Below, piece after piece: positions 32,478-41,900 of a DNA stretch of 43,270 bases. The notes beneath the pieces are model-generated. The model was not told where the DNA came from, searched no databases, and was given only the letters and a program-made list of their open reading frames with translations. The DNA comes from Paracoccaceae bacterium (lineage in GTDB: Bacteria > Pseudomonadota > Alphaproteobacteria > Rhodobacterales > Rhodobacteraceae), in assembly GCA_028875855.1 (NCBI GenBank), contig JAGWVA010000034.1, positions 1 through 43,270 of the forward strand. The letters run 5' to 3'. The position numbers and the translations under genes were made by a program. The first letter of the stretch is position 1. Every line of letters starts with the position of its first letter.

Positions 32478-33530
32478 ATGAAACTGACGAAAATGACCAG
32501 CACGCTTGCCCTTGCCACGGCCCTTGCCGTGCCCAGCGTGGCGATGCTGTCCGCCCCGGCGAAGGCCGCGTCCATGCCCAGGGTGACCATGATGGTCGGC
32601 GGCATCGACAAGCAGATCTACCTTGAATACCAGCTCGCCAAGAGCCTTGGCATGTTCAAGAAATACGGCGTGGACATGCAGCTTTCGACCGAACAGGCGG
32701 GCGGCGTCGGGGCCGAGGACGCCATGGTGTCGGGTCAGGTGGACATGGCCGGAGCCTGGTATGTCCACACGATCGACTTCCAGCAGGCCGGCAAGGATGT
32801 CGTCGGCATCGTGCAGCTTGCCGTTGCCCCGGGCGAGCGGATCATGTGCAAGAACGGCTCGAACGTGAAGCAGCCGACGGACTGGAAGGGCAAGTCGGTC
32901 GGCGTGACCGACATCGGGTCGGGCACCGACGATCTGGTCAGCTATGTTTCGTCCCGCGCGGGCATGACCACGCATGACTACAGCCGCATCGCGGCCCATG
33001 CCGGTCAGACCATGATCGCGGCGCTGAAATACAACAAGGCGGTCTGCGGCATCACCAGCCAGCCGACGGTCAATGCCGTCGAGAAGCTGGGCGTGGGCTA
33101 TTCGGCGATCGACCTGTCCACCGGCGCGGGCGTGCAGAAGTGGCTGGGCGGCGACTATCCGGCGGCGAACGTGCTGGTGCGCGCCGACTGGCTGAAGACG
33201 CACGAGAAGGAAGCCCAGGGCGTCGTGGACGCGCTGGTGGCCACCCTTCACTGGATGAAGACGCACAGCGCGGCCGATGTCGCCAATGCCCTGCCGGCGG
33301 ATTTCGTGTCGAACCCGCTGACCTCGAAGGCCGAGTATATCAAGGCGCTGCAGGCCGACTGGGGGCAGTTCAACCTCGATGGTCTGGGCATGATGCCGGC
33401 GAACGGTCCGCAGACGGTCTTTGCGATCCAGAAGGCCGCGGGCAAGATCAAGGGCAAGCCGGTCACGCTGGCCAATACCTTCACCAACAAATACGTCGAG
33501 GCCGCGAAGAAGCTTGAAGGGCTGAACTGA
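32478..33530 (+). CDS. ABC transporter substrate-binding protein, NitT/TauT type
   Basis: This 350-residue secreted protein has a Sec signal peptide ending 'MLSAPAKAAS' and an NMT1/THI5-like periplasmic binding fold: 'VTMMVGGIDKQIYLEYQLAK', 'LGMFKKYGVDMQL', 'DWKGKSVGVTDIGSGTDDLV' and 'GGDYPAANVLVRADWL'. It supplies ligand to the permease encoded just upstream. The ligand is unidentified; related systems import sulfonates, nitrate, pyrimidines or aromatic carboxylates. GAGGAGGAG precedes the ATG. It is clearly related to the next gene (33663): both have 'MVGGxxKQIYL' at the start of the mature protein. A hairpin follows at 33564-33589. Confidence 0.9.
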   Translation: MKLTKMTSTLALATALAVPSVAMLSAPAKAASMPRVTMMVGGIDKQIYLEYQLAKSLGMFKKYGVDMQLSTEQAGGVGAEDAMVSGQVDMAGAWYVHTIDFQQAGKDVVGIVQLAVAPGERIMCKNGSNVKQPTDWKGKSVGVTDIGSGTDDLVSYVSSRAGMTTHDYSRIAAHAGQTMIAALKYNKAVCGITSQPTVNAVEKLGVGYSAIDLSTGAGVQKWLGGDYPAANVLVRADWLKTHEKEAQGVVDALVATLHWMKTHSAADVANALPADFVSNPLTSKAEYIKALQADWGQFNLDGLGMMPANGPQTVFAIQKAAGKIKGKPVTLANTFTNKYVEAAKKLEGLN

Positions 33531-33563
33531 TCCCTTGGGCCGGGTCGCGCGATGCCGCGGCCG

Positions 33564-33589
33564 GGGGCCGATCCGCAAGGATCGGCCCC
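33564..33589 (+). terminator. Hairpin after the ABC operon
   Basis: A perfect 11-bp stem (GGGGCCGATCC / GGATCGGCCCC) with a stable GCAA tetraloop lies 33 bp after the binding-protein gene. No T-run follows; it may end the transcript partially or protect the 3' end of the mRNA. Confidence 0.5.
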
Positions 33590-33662
33590 GCCTTGCATGG
33601 CAGGGCTTGGACGGCGCGCCGAGTTCTTTCATGCTGTAGCTATCCGTATTTGGGAGGATCGG

Positions 33663-34667
33663 ATGCAGCGAAATGGCCTTTGGGTCCTGCGGCTGGGATG
33701 TGCGGTTCTGTGGCTGGCGACCTGCCTCGGCGCGGCGCAGGCAGAGACCGTTTCGCTGATGGTCGGCGGTCAGGAAAAGCAGATCTACCTGCCTGTCGTG
33801 CTGGCTGAAAAACTTGGATATTTCCGGGACGAGGGGCTGGACGTGCGGGTTCTGAGCGAGCCCGCCGGCATCGAGGCGGCCGACGAGATGCTGGCCGGCG
33901 CAGTGCAGGGGGTGATCGGGTTCTACGATCACAACATCGAGCTTCAGAGTCTCGGCAAATACACGATGTCCGTCGTCCAGCTTGGCGTCGCTCCGGGCGA
34001 GGCGGAGATGATCACCTCGCGCGCGCCGCAGGTGAAGGGGGTCGGCGATCTCAAGGGCCATCGGCTGGGGGTGACGGGGCTCGGGTCCTCGACCGACTTC
34101 CTGACGCGCTACCTGCTGGCCAAGGCCGGGCTGAAGCCGGGCGCGGCGGTGCTGATCCCTGTCAGCGCGGGCGATACGCTCATTTCCGCGATGGAGACGG
34201 GGCAGGTCGAGGCCGCGATGACGACAGAGCCCACGGTCTCGCGGCTGATCGCGTTGCATCAGGCCCGCGTGCTGGTCGATCTGAGCACCGACCGGGCGAC
34301 GCGGGCCGCGCTCGGCGGCCCCTATCCCGCGGCCTGCCTTTACATGGAGGCGGGTTGGGTCGAGGCGCATCGGCCGGTCGTGAAACGTCTGGTTGCGGCC
34401 CTCGTGCGGTCGCTGCATTTCATCGCCACGCATGACGGGGCCGAGATCGCGGAGCATGTCCCGCGCGGCTTTTACGCCGGTGACCGGGCGATGTATGTGG
34501 CCGCGCTCGATGCGGGCAAGGGCATGTTCAGCCCCGACGGCCTGATGCCCGAGGGCGGGCCGCAAAGCGTTCTCAAGGTTCTGCGCGAGGTGCTGCCCAC
34601 GGTGAGGTCGGCGCCGATCGACCTGTCACGGACCTACACGAATGCCTTCGTGACGGGGCTGCACTAG
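33663..34667 (+). CDS. Second NitT/TauT-type periplasmic binding protein, possible sensor partner
   Basis: This 334-residue protein has a signal peptide ending 'LGAAQAET' and the same fold as the preceding binding protein: 'SLMVGGQEKQIYLPVVLAEK', 'LGYFRDEGLDVRV', 'LKGHRLGVTGLGSSTDFLTR' and 'LGGPYPAACLYMEAGWVEAH'. It is a diverged paralogue of the gene at 32478. The start follows GGGAGGATCGG. No second permease exists. It is convergent with the sensor kinase gene, and their stop codons share CTAG. It may feed the same importer with another ligand or present ligand to the kinase, as TctC-type proteins are thought to do; both are inference. Confidence 0.85.
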   Translation: MQRNGLWVLRLGCAVLWLATCLGAAQAETVSLMVGGQEKQIYLPVVLAEKLGYFRDEGLDVRVLSEPAGIEAADEMLAGAVQGVIGFYDHNIELQSLGKYTMSVVQLGVAPGEAEMITSRAPQVKGVGDLKGHRLGVTGLGSSTDFLTRYLLAKAGLKPGAAVLIPVSAGDTLISAMETGQVEAAMTTEPTVSRLIALHQARVLVDLSTDRATRAALGGPYPAACLYMEAGWVEAHRPVVKRLVAALVRSLHFIATHDGAEIAEHVPRGFYAGDRAMYVAALDAGKGMFSPDGLMPEGGPQSVLKVLREVLPTVRSAPIDLSRTYTNAFVTGLH

Positions 34668-36055
34668 GCCTCGGGGTCAAGCGGCAGCAGGACCGCGATG
34701 CGAAATCCCGGCGCGTCGGGGTCTGGCAGGGTGACGAAGCCGCCGAACATCTCGGCGACTTCGGCAACGATGGTCAGGCCCAGGCCGGTGCCTTCGGCAC
34801 GCGTGCCCTTGCCGCGGGCAAAACGCTGGAAGAGGCGGGCACGATCCGGCGCGGCAAGGCCCGGGCCGGTATCGGCGACGAGAATGCGGCCCATGCCATC
34901 CGCCACGTCGGCCGACAGCGTCGCCACCGCCCCCCGGCCCGCGTGCCGTATCGCGTTCTCGACAAGGTTCGCCACGATCTCGCGCAGCAGCACCCGGTTG
35001 CCCCGGACGAACACGGGCACTTCGGCGTCCAGCACGAGGTCCAGCCCATGGTCGAGCGCGCGCGGCGCGGTTTCTTCCACCACGTCGCGCAGGACTGCGC
35101 GCAGATCGACCCGGCGCAGCGCGGGCAGGGCGCGTTCGTGTTCCACCCGCCCCAGTGTCAACAACTGGTTCGTGGTCCGCGTCATCGCGGTAAGGCTCGC
35201 ATCCACCTTTTCCAGAACGGCCGAGACGCGTTCGGGGCTGTCGCTGCGCCGCGCGACACCGATCTGCGTCTTGAGGATGGCAAGCGGCGTCCGCATCTGA
35301 TGCGCGGCCCCGTCGAGGAACCGCCGCTGGCGGTCGAGATAGGCGCCAAGCCGGGCCATGTGATCGTTGAGCGCCGAGACCAGCGGGCGCAATTCGGCCT
35401 GCACCGTGTCCACCTCGAACGGCTCGACGGAATTCGGCGGCCGGTCGCGGACGGCACGGCCAAGGCGTGTAAGGGGGCGCAACTCGCGGCTGATCCCGAC
35501 CCAGATCGAGATGGCCGCCGCCAGCACCAGCGCGGCCTGTTCGGCAAACCCGCGCATCCAGAAGGCCCGCACCAGCGCACCGCGCGCATAGCCGGTCTCG
35601 CCCACGCTGACGGTGACCTGCACCGTGCCGTCCGGCGTGATGACGGGCTGACGCATGGTGACCGCGTGCATCGCTTCGGTCCGGAACATCGTGTCATAGG
35701 TGACCGGTCCGGGGGGCGCATCGGGCGGGATCGGCGCGGGATCGAGCCCGGGGAAGCCCGCGATCAGGTTGCCCTTGGGGTCGAAGACGGCATAGGCGGC
35801 CTCGTCATGCGCGTCGGTGGCAAAGATCTCCAGCGCCGCGGGCGGGACGTTGGCTTCGATCAGCCCCTCGCGGTAGCGGATCTGTTCGGCGATCATGCGG
35901 GCCGATGCTGTCAGGTTCCGCGTCTGGATCAGCGTGGCAAGCCGGCTGGCGCGGGAATAGGACAGCCACAGGCTGGCCACGAGGATCAGGGCGACGGGCC
36001 CGCCAAGCCACAGCATCAGGTTGAGCCGCAGGCTCTGGCGCGCAAGGCTGGGCAT
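34664..36055 (-). CDS. Sensor histidine kinase, TctE-like
   Basis: This 463-residue kinase has two membrane segments (about residues 16-35 and 169-188) enclosing a 130-residue periplasmic domain. A HAMP-like stretch, the H-box 'FLDGAAHQMRTPLAILKTQI' (phospho-acceptor His about 252), the N-box 'REIVANLVENAIRHA', 'VADTGPGLAAPD' and 'GTGLGLTIVAEVAE' follow. The H-box type and order match the TctE group, whose members answer to carboxylates or related anions. The ATG overlaps the regulator stop by one base (TGATG); a GTG one codon earlier is an alternative. The gene converges on the second binding-protein gene. The likely job is to control the neighbouring importer. Confidence 0.9.
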   Translation of the reverse strand: MPSLARQSLRLNLMLWLGGPVALILVASLWLSYSRASRLATLIQTRNLTASARMIAEQIRYREGLIEANVPPAALEIFATDAHDEAAYAVFDPKGNLIAGFPGLDPAPIPPDAPPGPVTYDTMFRTEAMHAVTMRQPVITPDGTVQVTVSVGETGYARGALVRAFWMRGFAEQAALVLAAAISIWVGISRELRPLTRLGRAVRDRPPNSVEPFEVDTVQAELRPLVSALNDHMARLGAYLDRQRRFLDGAAHQMRTPLAILKTQIGVARRSDSPERVSAVLEKVDASLTAMTRTTNQLLTLGRVEHERALPALRRVDLRAVLRDVVEETAPRALDHGLDLVLDAEVPVFVRGNRVLLREIVANLVENAIRHAGRGAVATLSADVADGMGRILVADTGPGLAAPDRARLFQRFARGKGTRAEGTGLGLTIVAEVAEMFGGFVTLPDPDAPGFRIAVLLPLDPEA

Positions 36056-36726
36056 CACGCGCTGGCCTGCCGCAGGACATAGCCGAAGCCCCGCACGGTG
36101 GCGATCGAGACGGCGCTGCCCTCGAGCTTTCGGCGCAGGCGGTGCACGACGACCTCGACCGCACCGGGGCCGACCTCGTCCTCGAAGCTGTAGCCGGCTT
36201 CCAGCAGGGTTTCCTTGCTGACGGTATTGCCCGCGCGGCGCAGGAGCGCCTCGAGGATCGCATGTTCGCGTGGCGTCAGCGCAAGGGGGGCGTCCGCAAG
36301 GGAAAAGCTGCGGGCGGTCTGGTCGAAGGCAAGCGGCCCGAAGCTGAGCGCCCGTTCGGCCTGCGTTCTGGGGCGCCGCAGGAGGGCGCGGATGCGGGCC
36401 TCAAGCTCCGGCACCTCGAAGGGTTTCGTCACGTAGTCGTCTGCGCCCGCGTTCAGCCCCGCGACACGGCTGTCGAGCGCATCCTGCGCGGTCAGGATCA
36501 GGATCGGAAGCGTCTCGCCCGCCCGGCGCAGGCAGCGCACCACCTCGATCCCGCCGACGCCGGGAAGGCCAAGATCGACGATCGCAAGGTCGTAAGGGGC
36601 CAGATCGACCCCGTTCAGCAGCGTCTCTCCGTCGGGGACGCAATCGACCACGTAATTCTCGCCGCGCAAGAGCTTGGCCAGCCATTCCGACAGGCTGACG
36701 TTGTCTTCGAGGATCAGGATACGCAT
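36055..36726 (-). CDS. OmpR-family response regulator, TctD-like
   Basis: This 223-residue regulator has a receiver domain with acidic pocket 'ILEDN', phospho-acceptor D51 in 'YDLAIVDLGLPG', 'ILILTAQDA' and 'DDYVTKPFEVPELEARIR'. A winged-helix DNA-binding domain ('LTPREHAILEALLRRAGNTV', 'VEVVVHRLRRKLEG', 'IATVRGFGYVL') follows. The ATG at 36726 is preceded by GGGAGGGGCC; a 57-codon upstream extension has no receiver homology and was rejected. It forms an operon with the downstream kinase. Regulators of this class bind direct repeats about 11 bp apart, and such repeats occur before the ABC operon at 30537-30562. Confidence 0.93.
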   Translation of the reverse strand: MRILILEDNVSLSEWLAKLLRGENYVVDCVPDGETLLNGVDLAPYDLAIVDLGLPGVGGIEVVRCLRRAGETLPILILTAQDALDSRVAGLNAGADDYVTKPFEVPELEARIRALLRRPRTQAERALSFGPLAFDQTARSFSLADAPLALTPREHAILEALLRRAGNTVSKETLLEAGYSFEDEVGPGAVEVVVHRLRRKLEGSAVSIATVRGFGYVLRQASA

Positions 36727-36914
36727 GGCCCCTCCCGGCACGTGCCCGGCAGAGTTCCCCGAAGCGTCCAATGCGTCAAGGGAAAGCCGCCGGGGGACAC
36801 CGGCCCCTATGGCCGGGCGCGTCCCTGCCTGTTCCGCATGTGCGTTTTGTCCGCAAATCGCGTCGCTCTGGCGGCCGAACCGGTCTCGCGTGATCACTTT
36901 TGTTTCGTTTGCGC

Positions 36915-36926
36915 GTCAATATTGAC
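36915..36926. promoter_or_regulatory. 12-bp perfect palindrome upstream of luxR
   Basis: GTCAATATTGAC lies in the AT-rich gap between the divergent regulator (start 36726) and luxR (start 37037). It overlaps a TTGACA hexamer at 36922-36927 that could serve as a -35 box; no good -10 is visible. The palindrome could be an operator. Confidence 0.4.
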
Positions 36927-37036
36927 AAAATGACAACCGGGAATTGCACCTTTGGTCAGGGCGTAGTAGCGTTGGGAGGTTGGCTTGCCGAGCTAGGGAA
37001 GGGGTTCATCGCGTCGTTTCAAGGACAGACCGGATC

Positions 37037-37744
37037 ATGGCGTTAAATATCATAGATCTGAGTACGGTTCCCGCGGACGCGGAGAATTTAACGAGCTTTC
37101 TCGACCAGCTCTGTAATCAGCTCGATCTCGATTTTGCATCCTATGCCATGGTCGATCCGTTTCACGGGTCCGTGCATGGCTATGCCAATTATCCCGACAC
37201 CTGGAAGCAGCACTACATGCAGCGCGGCTTCCAGAATATCGACCCGATCCTGCACAAGGCGTCGCGGAGCATCGCGCCCGTGGACTGGACGCGATTCGAG
37301 AGGGACGATCTTTTCGCCAAGGTCTTCCACGAGGCGGTGGACTTCGGGATCACGCCGCAGGGCCTGACCGTCCCGATCCGGGGGCCCTTCGGCGAACAGG
37401 GGCTGCTCAGCGTCACGCGCAATTGCAAGCAGGGCGAGTGGGAGAAGGTCCGGCGGCACATGATCGGCGATCTGCAGCATGCGGCGGTGCATCTGCATGA
37501 CTCGGTCATGTCGTCGTCCACGCTCGCGCGCCTGTTGCTGCGTCCGCAGCTTTCCGAACGCGAGCGCGAGATCCTGCAATGGGTGGCGGCAGGCAAGCAG
37601 CAGCAGGACATCGCCTGCATCCTTGCCATTTCCGACCGCACGGTCGAGGTTCATCTGCGGTCGATCCGGACCAAGCTCGGCGCGCTGACGACGCCGCAGG
37701 CCGTGGGGCGTGCCATCGGCTATGGCTTCATAAGCCCGCAGTAG
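37037..37744 (+). CDS. LuxR-family quorum-sensing transcriptional regulator
   Basis: This 235-residue protein has an N-terminal autoinducer-binding domain and a C-terminal LuxR HTH. The ligand-pocket residues conserved in TraR/LasR are present: W56, Y60 ('YPDTWKQHYMQRGF'), D69-P70 ('NIDPIL') and W84 ('PVDWTRF'). The HTH reads 'LSEREREILQWVAAGKQQQD' followed by 'ISDRTVEVHLRSIRTKLG'. It should bind an acyl-homoserine lactone made by the luxI product encoded 79 bp downstream and then act at the dyad between the genes. The ATG at 37037 follows AAGGA and gives the usual length; a 31-codon upstream extension was rejected. Confidence 0.93.
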   Translation: MALNIIDLSTVPADAENLTSFLDQLCNQLDLDFASYAMVDPFHGSVHGYANYPDTWKQHYMQRGFQNIDPILHKASRSIAPVDWTRFERDDLFAKVFHEAVDFGITPQGLTVPIRGPFGEQGLLSVTRNCKQGEWEKVRRHMIGDLQHAAVHLHDSVMSSSTLARLLLRPQLSEREREILQWVAAGKQQQDIACILAISDRTVEVHLRSIRTKLGALTTPQAVGRAIGYGFISPQ

Positions 37745-37752
37745 GCCCGCCC

Positions 37753-37768
37753 TACGGGAATCCCCGTA
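37753..37768. promoter_or_regulatory. Perfect dyad between luxR and luxI, candidate lux box
   Basis: TACGGG-AATC-CCCGTA is a perfect inverted repeat in the 79-bp gap before luxI. If it were centred at about -42, transcription would start near 37803, which fits a -10-like AATGCT at 37792 and a GGGGG ribosome site. LuxR proteins bind dyads of about 18-20 bp at this position. Confidence 0.55.
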
Positions 37769-37823
37769 TAGAATTTTCGCATGTAAGTGTGAATGCTTAA
37801 CCCAGGATCAACTGGGGGATGTC

Positions 37824-38462
37824 ATGATTTACGTTGTGGACGGTCTGAATGCTGACCTTCATGGTGAGTTGCTTGACGGAATGTTCCGACTTCGGGCCCG
37901 TGTTTTCGAGGGCCGACTGGGCTGGGATGTCGAAGTGCGCGATGGACGTGAACGCGACGTCTTCGACAGCATCGATCCGGCCTACATCATCAGCGTGAAC
38001 GACGCGGGGCGCGTCGTCGGCTGCATGAGGCTGTTGCAGACGACCGGACCGCACATGCTGTCGGATGTCTTCTCCAGCATCCTCGACGGCGAGCCGCCGC
38101 TGCGCAGCCCCACCGTCTGGGAAGCCACGCGCTTCTGCGTGGACACCCGGGAACTTGGCGCAGGCCGGTCCCGCAACTCGGTGTCCTACGTGACGAGCGA
38201 GATCATGATCGCCGCCTTCGAATACGGCATGGCTGCCGGCATCACGGATGCGGTCGCGGTCATGGACCCGATCATGGACCGCGTGATGCGGCGCTCGGGC
38301 AACGGGCCCTATGGCTATCTCGGGTCCGCCAAGCCGATGGGCAAGGTCGTGGCGCTGGCGGGGCTGATGGACTGCTCGCAGGAACGGATCGACCGCATCC
38401 GGGAATTCTCCGGCATCCGGCACGATGTGTGCCAGCCGGAACGGACAGATATCGCCGCCTGA
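37824..38462 (+). CDS. Acyl-homoserine-lactone synthase (LuxI family)
   Basis: This 212-residue protein has all the invariant LuxI residues at their usual numbers: R24, F28 and W34 ('LRARVFEGRLGWDV'), D45 and D48 ('RDVFDS'), R69 ('GCMRLL'), F83, E100 and R103 ('VWEATRFCV'). It makes an acyl-homoserine lactone from S-adenosylmethionine and an acyl carrier protein-bound fatty acid; the chain cannot be told from sequence. The ATG follows a GGGGGATGTC site. It is in the same direction as luxR, with a perfect dyad between them, so positive feedback is likely. A small gene follows 67 bp downstream, probably in the same transcript. Confidence 0.95.
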   Translation: MIYVVDGLNADLHGELLDGMFRLRARVFEGRLGWDVEVRDGRERDVFDSIDPAYIISVNDAGRVVGCMRLLQTTGPHMLSDVFSSILDGEPPLRSPTVWEATRFCVDTRELGAGRSRNSVSYVTSEIMIAAFEYGMAAGITDAVAVMDPIMDRVMRRSGNGPYGYLGSAKPMGKVVALAGLMDCSQERIDRIREFSGIRHDVCQPERTDIAA

Positions 38463-38529
38463 CGCGGCATCAGGGCTGTCCGGCACCGCAATCAACCGGG
38501 GCCGGATCGCCGCAAGGACACAAGAACCG

Positions 38530-38826
38530 ATGGCCGCAGGAACGGGCGGCCGGGAACTCGCGCATTTGGGGGCGCAAAATATGGATCACCGCTGGATCGT
38601 GGCATCCCTGATCGAAATGCATGACTACGCAGAGCGATTCGATCTGGAAGGCGTGGCAAGCGATCTTGCCGCCGCAATTGAAAAGGTCTCGCCCGCTCTG
38701 GGCGGGGCGCTCGCGAATGGAAAGCGCGCCGGGAAGACCGGCGGCTTGCCGGGGTTCGTCACGCAGGGGTCGAATGTCGTTCCCCTGCCGATGCGGCGGG
38801 CCGAGGCGGCAAAGGTCAACGCCTGA
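38530..38826 (+). CDS. Small protein of unknown function downstream of luxI
   Basis: I do not recognise this 98-residue product. The centre, 'HRWIVASLIEMHDYAERFDL', continues as 'EGVASDLAAAIEKV' and is predicted to be two amphipathic helices. The C-terminus is basic and glycine-rich ('ALANGKRAGKTGG'). There is no signal peptide or membrane segment. Starts at 38530 (with AAGGAC upstream) and 38581 (no ribosome site) are both possible; the helical part is included in either. The position after luxI and before a strong terminator suggests co-transcription with the synthase. A role in regulating or using the signal is possible but unsupported. Confidence 0.65.
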   Translation: MAAGTGGRELAHLGAQNMDHRWIVASLIEMHDYAERFDLEGVASDLAAAIEKVSPALGGALANGKRAGKTGGLPGFVTQGSNVVPLPMRRAEAAKVNA

Positions 38827-38838
38827 GGGACCGGGCGT

Positions 38839-38869
38839 GAGGCAGGCAGCGGGGGGCGCTGCCTGCCTC
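38839..38869 (+). terminator. Rho-independent terminator of the luxI unit
   Basis: A perfect 12-bp stem (GAGGCAGGCAGC / GCTGCCTGCCTC) with loop GGGGGGC is followed by TTTC, 12 bp after the small gene and before the convergent carB. Confidence 0.75.
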
Positions 38870-38930
38870 TTTCATGTCCTGCCGAAGCTGCGCGCGCCCC
38901 TCATGCCGCAAGGGCCGGGGCGCGATCGTG

Positions 38931-41900
38931 TCAGCCTTGCAGTGTGCGGACTCGGATATCGCCTTCGCGCCGGGCCCTGATGGCTTGAACGGCGGCCATG
39001 CTGCCCGCGGCGGTCGTGTAGTAGGGAATCTTGTCGTAAAGCGCGACGGCGCGGATGGCCCGGCTGTCCGCGATCGACTGCGTGCCTTCGGTCGTGTTGA
39101 AGACCAGCGCAACGTCGCCGTTCTTCAGCATGTCCACGATGTTCGGGCGCCCCTCATAGACCTTGTTCACCAGATCGCAGGTCACGCCAGCTTCCGACAG
39201 GAAGGAGGCCGTGCCGCGCGTCGCCACGATCTCGAACCCGAGGTTGGTCAGCTGACGGACGGACTCGGCCATCACCGGCGTCTTGTCGCTGTCCTGGATC
39301 GACACGAACACCCGGCCCGCGTCCGGCAGATGCGTGCCCGCGCCCTGTTGCGCCTTGAGGAAGGCCAGCGCAAAGGACCGATCCCAGCCCATCACCTCGC
39401 CGGTGGACCGCATCTCCGGCCCCAGCAGCGTATCGACGCCCGGGAAGCGCGCAAAGGGCATCACCGCTTCCTTGACCGAGAACCACGGCGTCTTGGGATC
39501 GGCCAGCGTCAGCGGATCGGCCAGCGGCAGCGCGGTGTCGGGCCCCACGCCCTCGGGATAGGCGGCGCGCTGCGGGAAGGCGGAGAGCTTTTCGCCCGCC
39601 ATGACCCGCGCCGCGATCGAGGCGATGGCGCTGTCGGTCGCCTTGGCGACGAACGGCACGGTGCGGCTTGCGCGCGGGTTCACTTCCAGCACGTAGATCG
39701 TGCCGTCCTTCACCGCGAATTGCACGTTCATCAGGCCGACCACGTTCAGGCCCTTGGCCATCAGCACGGTCTGGCGCTTGAGTTCGGCCACGATGTCGTC
39801 GGACAGCGAATGCGGCGGCAGGCAGCAGGCGCTGTCGCCCGAGTGCACCCCGGCCTCTTCGATATGTTCCATGATGCCCGCGACATGGACATCGGTCCCG
39901 TCGCAGAGCGCGTCCACGTCCACCTCGATCGCATTGGTCAGGTAGCTGTCGAGCAGGACAGGGTTCTTGCCCGAGACCTGAACAGCCTCGCGGATGTAGC
40001 GTTCTAGCTGCGCATCGTCGCGGATGATCTCCATCGCGCGGCCGCCCAGCACGTAGGACGGGCGGATCACCAGCGGGTATCCCACGTCCTTGGCCACGGC
40101 AAAGGCCTGTTCGGGCGACGAGGCGATGCCGTTCTTGGGCTGGTTCAGGCCGAGCGTGTTCAGAAGCTTCTGGAACCGCTCGCGGTCTTCGGCAAGGTCG
40201 ATCGCGTCCGGCGAGGTGCCGAGGATCGGGATGCCTTCTTCGTAAAGCGCATTGGCAAGCTTCAGCGGGGTCTGCCCGCCGAACTGCACGATCACGCCGT
40301 GCAGCGTGCCGTTCTCCTGCTCCACCCGCAGGATCTCAAGCACGTGTTCCAGCGTCAGCGGTTCGAAATACAGCCGGTCCGACGTGTCGTAGTCGGTCGA
40401 GACGGTTTCCGGGTTGCAGTTGACCATGATGGTCTCGTAGCCCGCATCGGTCAGCGCGAAGCAGGCGTGGCAGCAGCAGTAGTCGAACTCGATCCCCTGG
40501 CCGATCCGGTTCGGACCGCCGCCGAGGATGACGACCTTCTTGCGGTCCGAGGGCCGCGCCTCGCATTCCACGTCGCCCATCGCGGGGGCCTCGTAGGTGG
40601 AATACATGTAGGGGGTCTGGGCCTCGAATTCGGCGCCGCAGGTGTCGATGCGCTTGAAGACGGCCTTCACGCCCAGCCGCTGGCGGGCGCGGCGCACCTG
40701 TCCTTCGTCACGGCCCGTGAGCTTGGCAAGCCGTGCATCGGTAAAGCCCATCATCTTGATCTGCCGCAGGCCTTCTTCGGTCACCGGCAGGCCGTCCTTG
40801 CGGATGGCGTCTTCCATCGCGACGATCTCGCGGACGCGCGAGAGGAACCACGGGTCGAACGCCGTCGCCTGCTGGATCTCGTCGTCGCTGAGGCCGTGAC
40901 GCATCGCCTGTGCGATCAGCCGCAGGCGGTCCGGGGTCTGGCTGCTGATCGCCTTGATGACGGCGGCCTTGTCGGGCGCGCCTTCGATGGCGATCTCGTC
41001 GAACCCGGTCAGGCCGGTTTCCAGCGAGGCCAGCGCCTTTTGCAGCGACTCGTGGATGGTGCGGCCGATGGCCATCGCCTCGCCCACCGATTTCATCGCG
41101 GTGGTCAGTTCCGGCTTCGATCCGGGGAACTTTTCAAAGGCAAACCGCGGGATCTTGGTCACGACATAGTCGATGGTCGGCTCGAAGCTCGCCGGCGTGA
41201 CCTTGGTGATGTCGTTGTCCAGCTCGTCCAGAGTGTAGCCCACGGCGAGCTTCGCCGCGATCTTGGCGATGGGGAAGCCCGTCGCCTTGGAGGCCAGCGC
41301 CGAGGACCGCGACACCCGCGGGTTCATCTCGATCACGACCATGCGGCCGTCCTTCGGGTTGATCGCCCATTGCACGTTCGACCCGCCGGTCTCCACGCCG
41401 ATCTCGCGCAGCACGGCGATCGAGCCGTTGCGCATGATCTGGTATTCCTTGTCGGTCAGCGTCAGGGCGGGCGCGACGGTGATCGAGTCGCCCGTATGCA
41501 CGCCCATCGGGTCCACGTTCTCGATGGAACAGACGATGATGGCGTTGTCGGCGCGGTCGCGCACGACTTCCATCTCATATTCCTTCCAGCCCAGCAGGCT
41601 TTCGTCCACCAGCACCTGCGCCACCGGCGAGGCGTCGAGACCCGAGCGCACGATCCGTTCGTAGTCGTCGCGGTTGTAGGCCACGCCGCCGCCGGTGCCG
41701 CCCAGCGTGAAGGCGGGGCGGATGATGGCGGGCAGGCCGATGTCGTCAAGGGCGGCCATCGCCTCGGCGACGCCCGCGTTGATGTCGTATTTGCCGTTCG
41801 CCTTCTTGGGGGCCGCGACGATGGTGGCCTTGGGGTTTTCCAGTCCGATCCGGTCCATCGCCTCGCGGAAGAGCTTGCGGTCTTCGGCCATCTCGATGGC

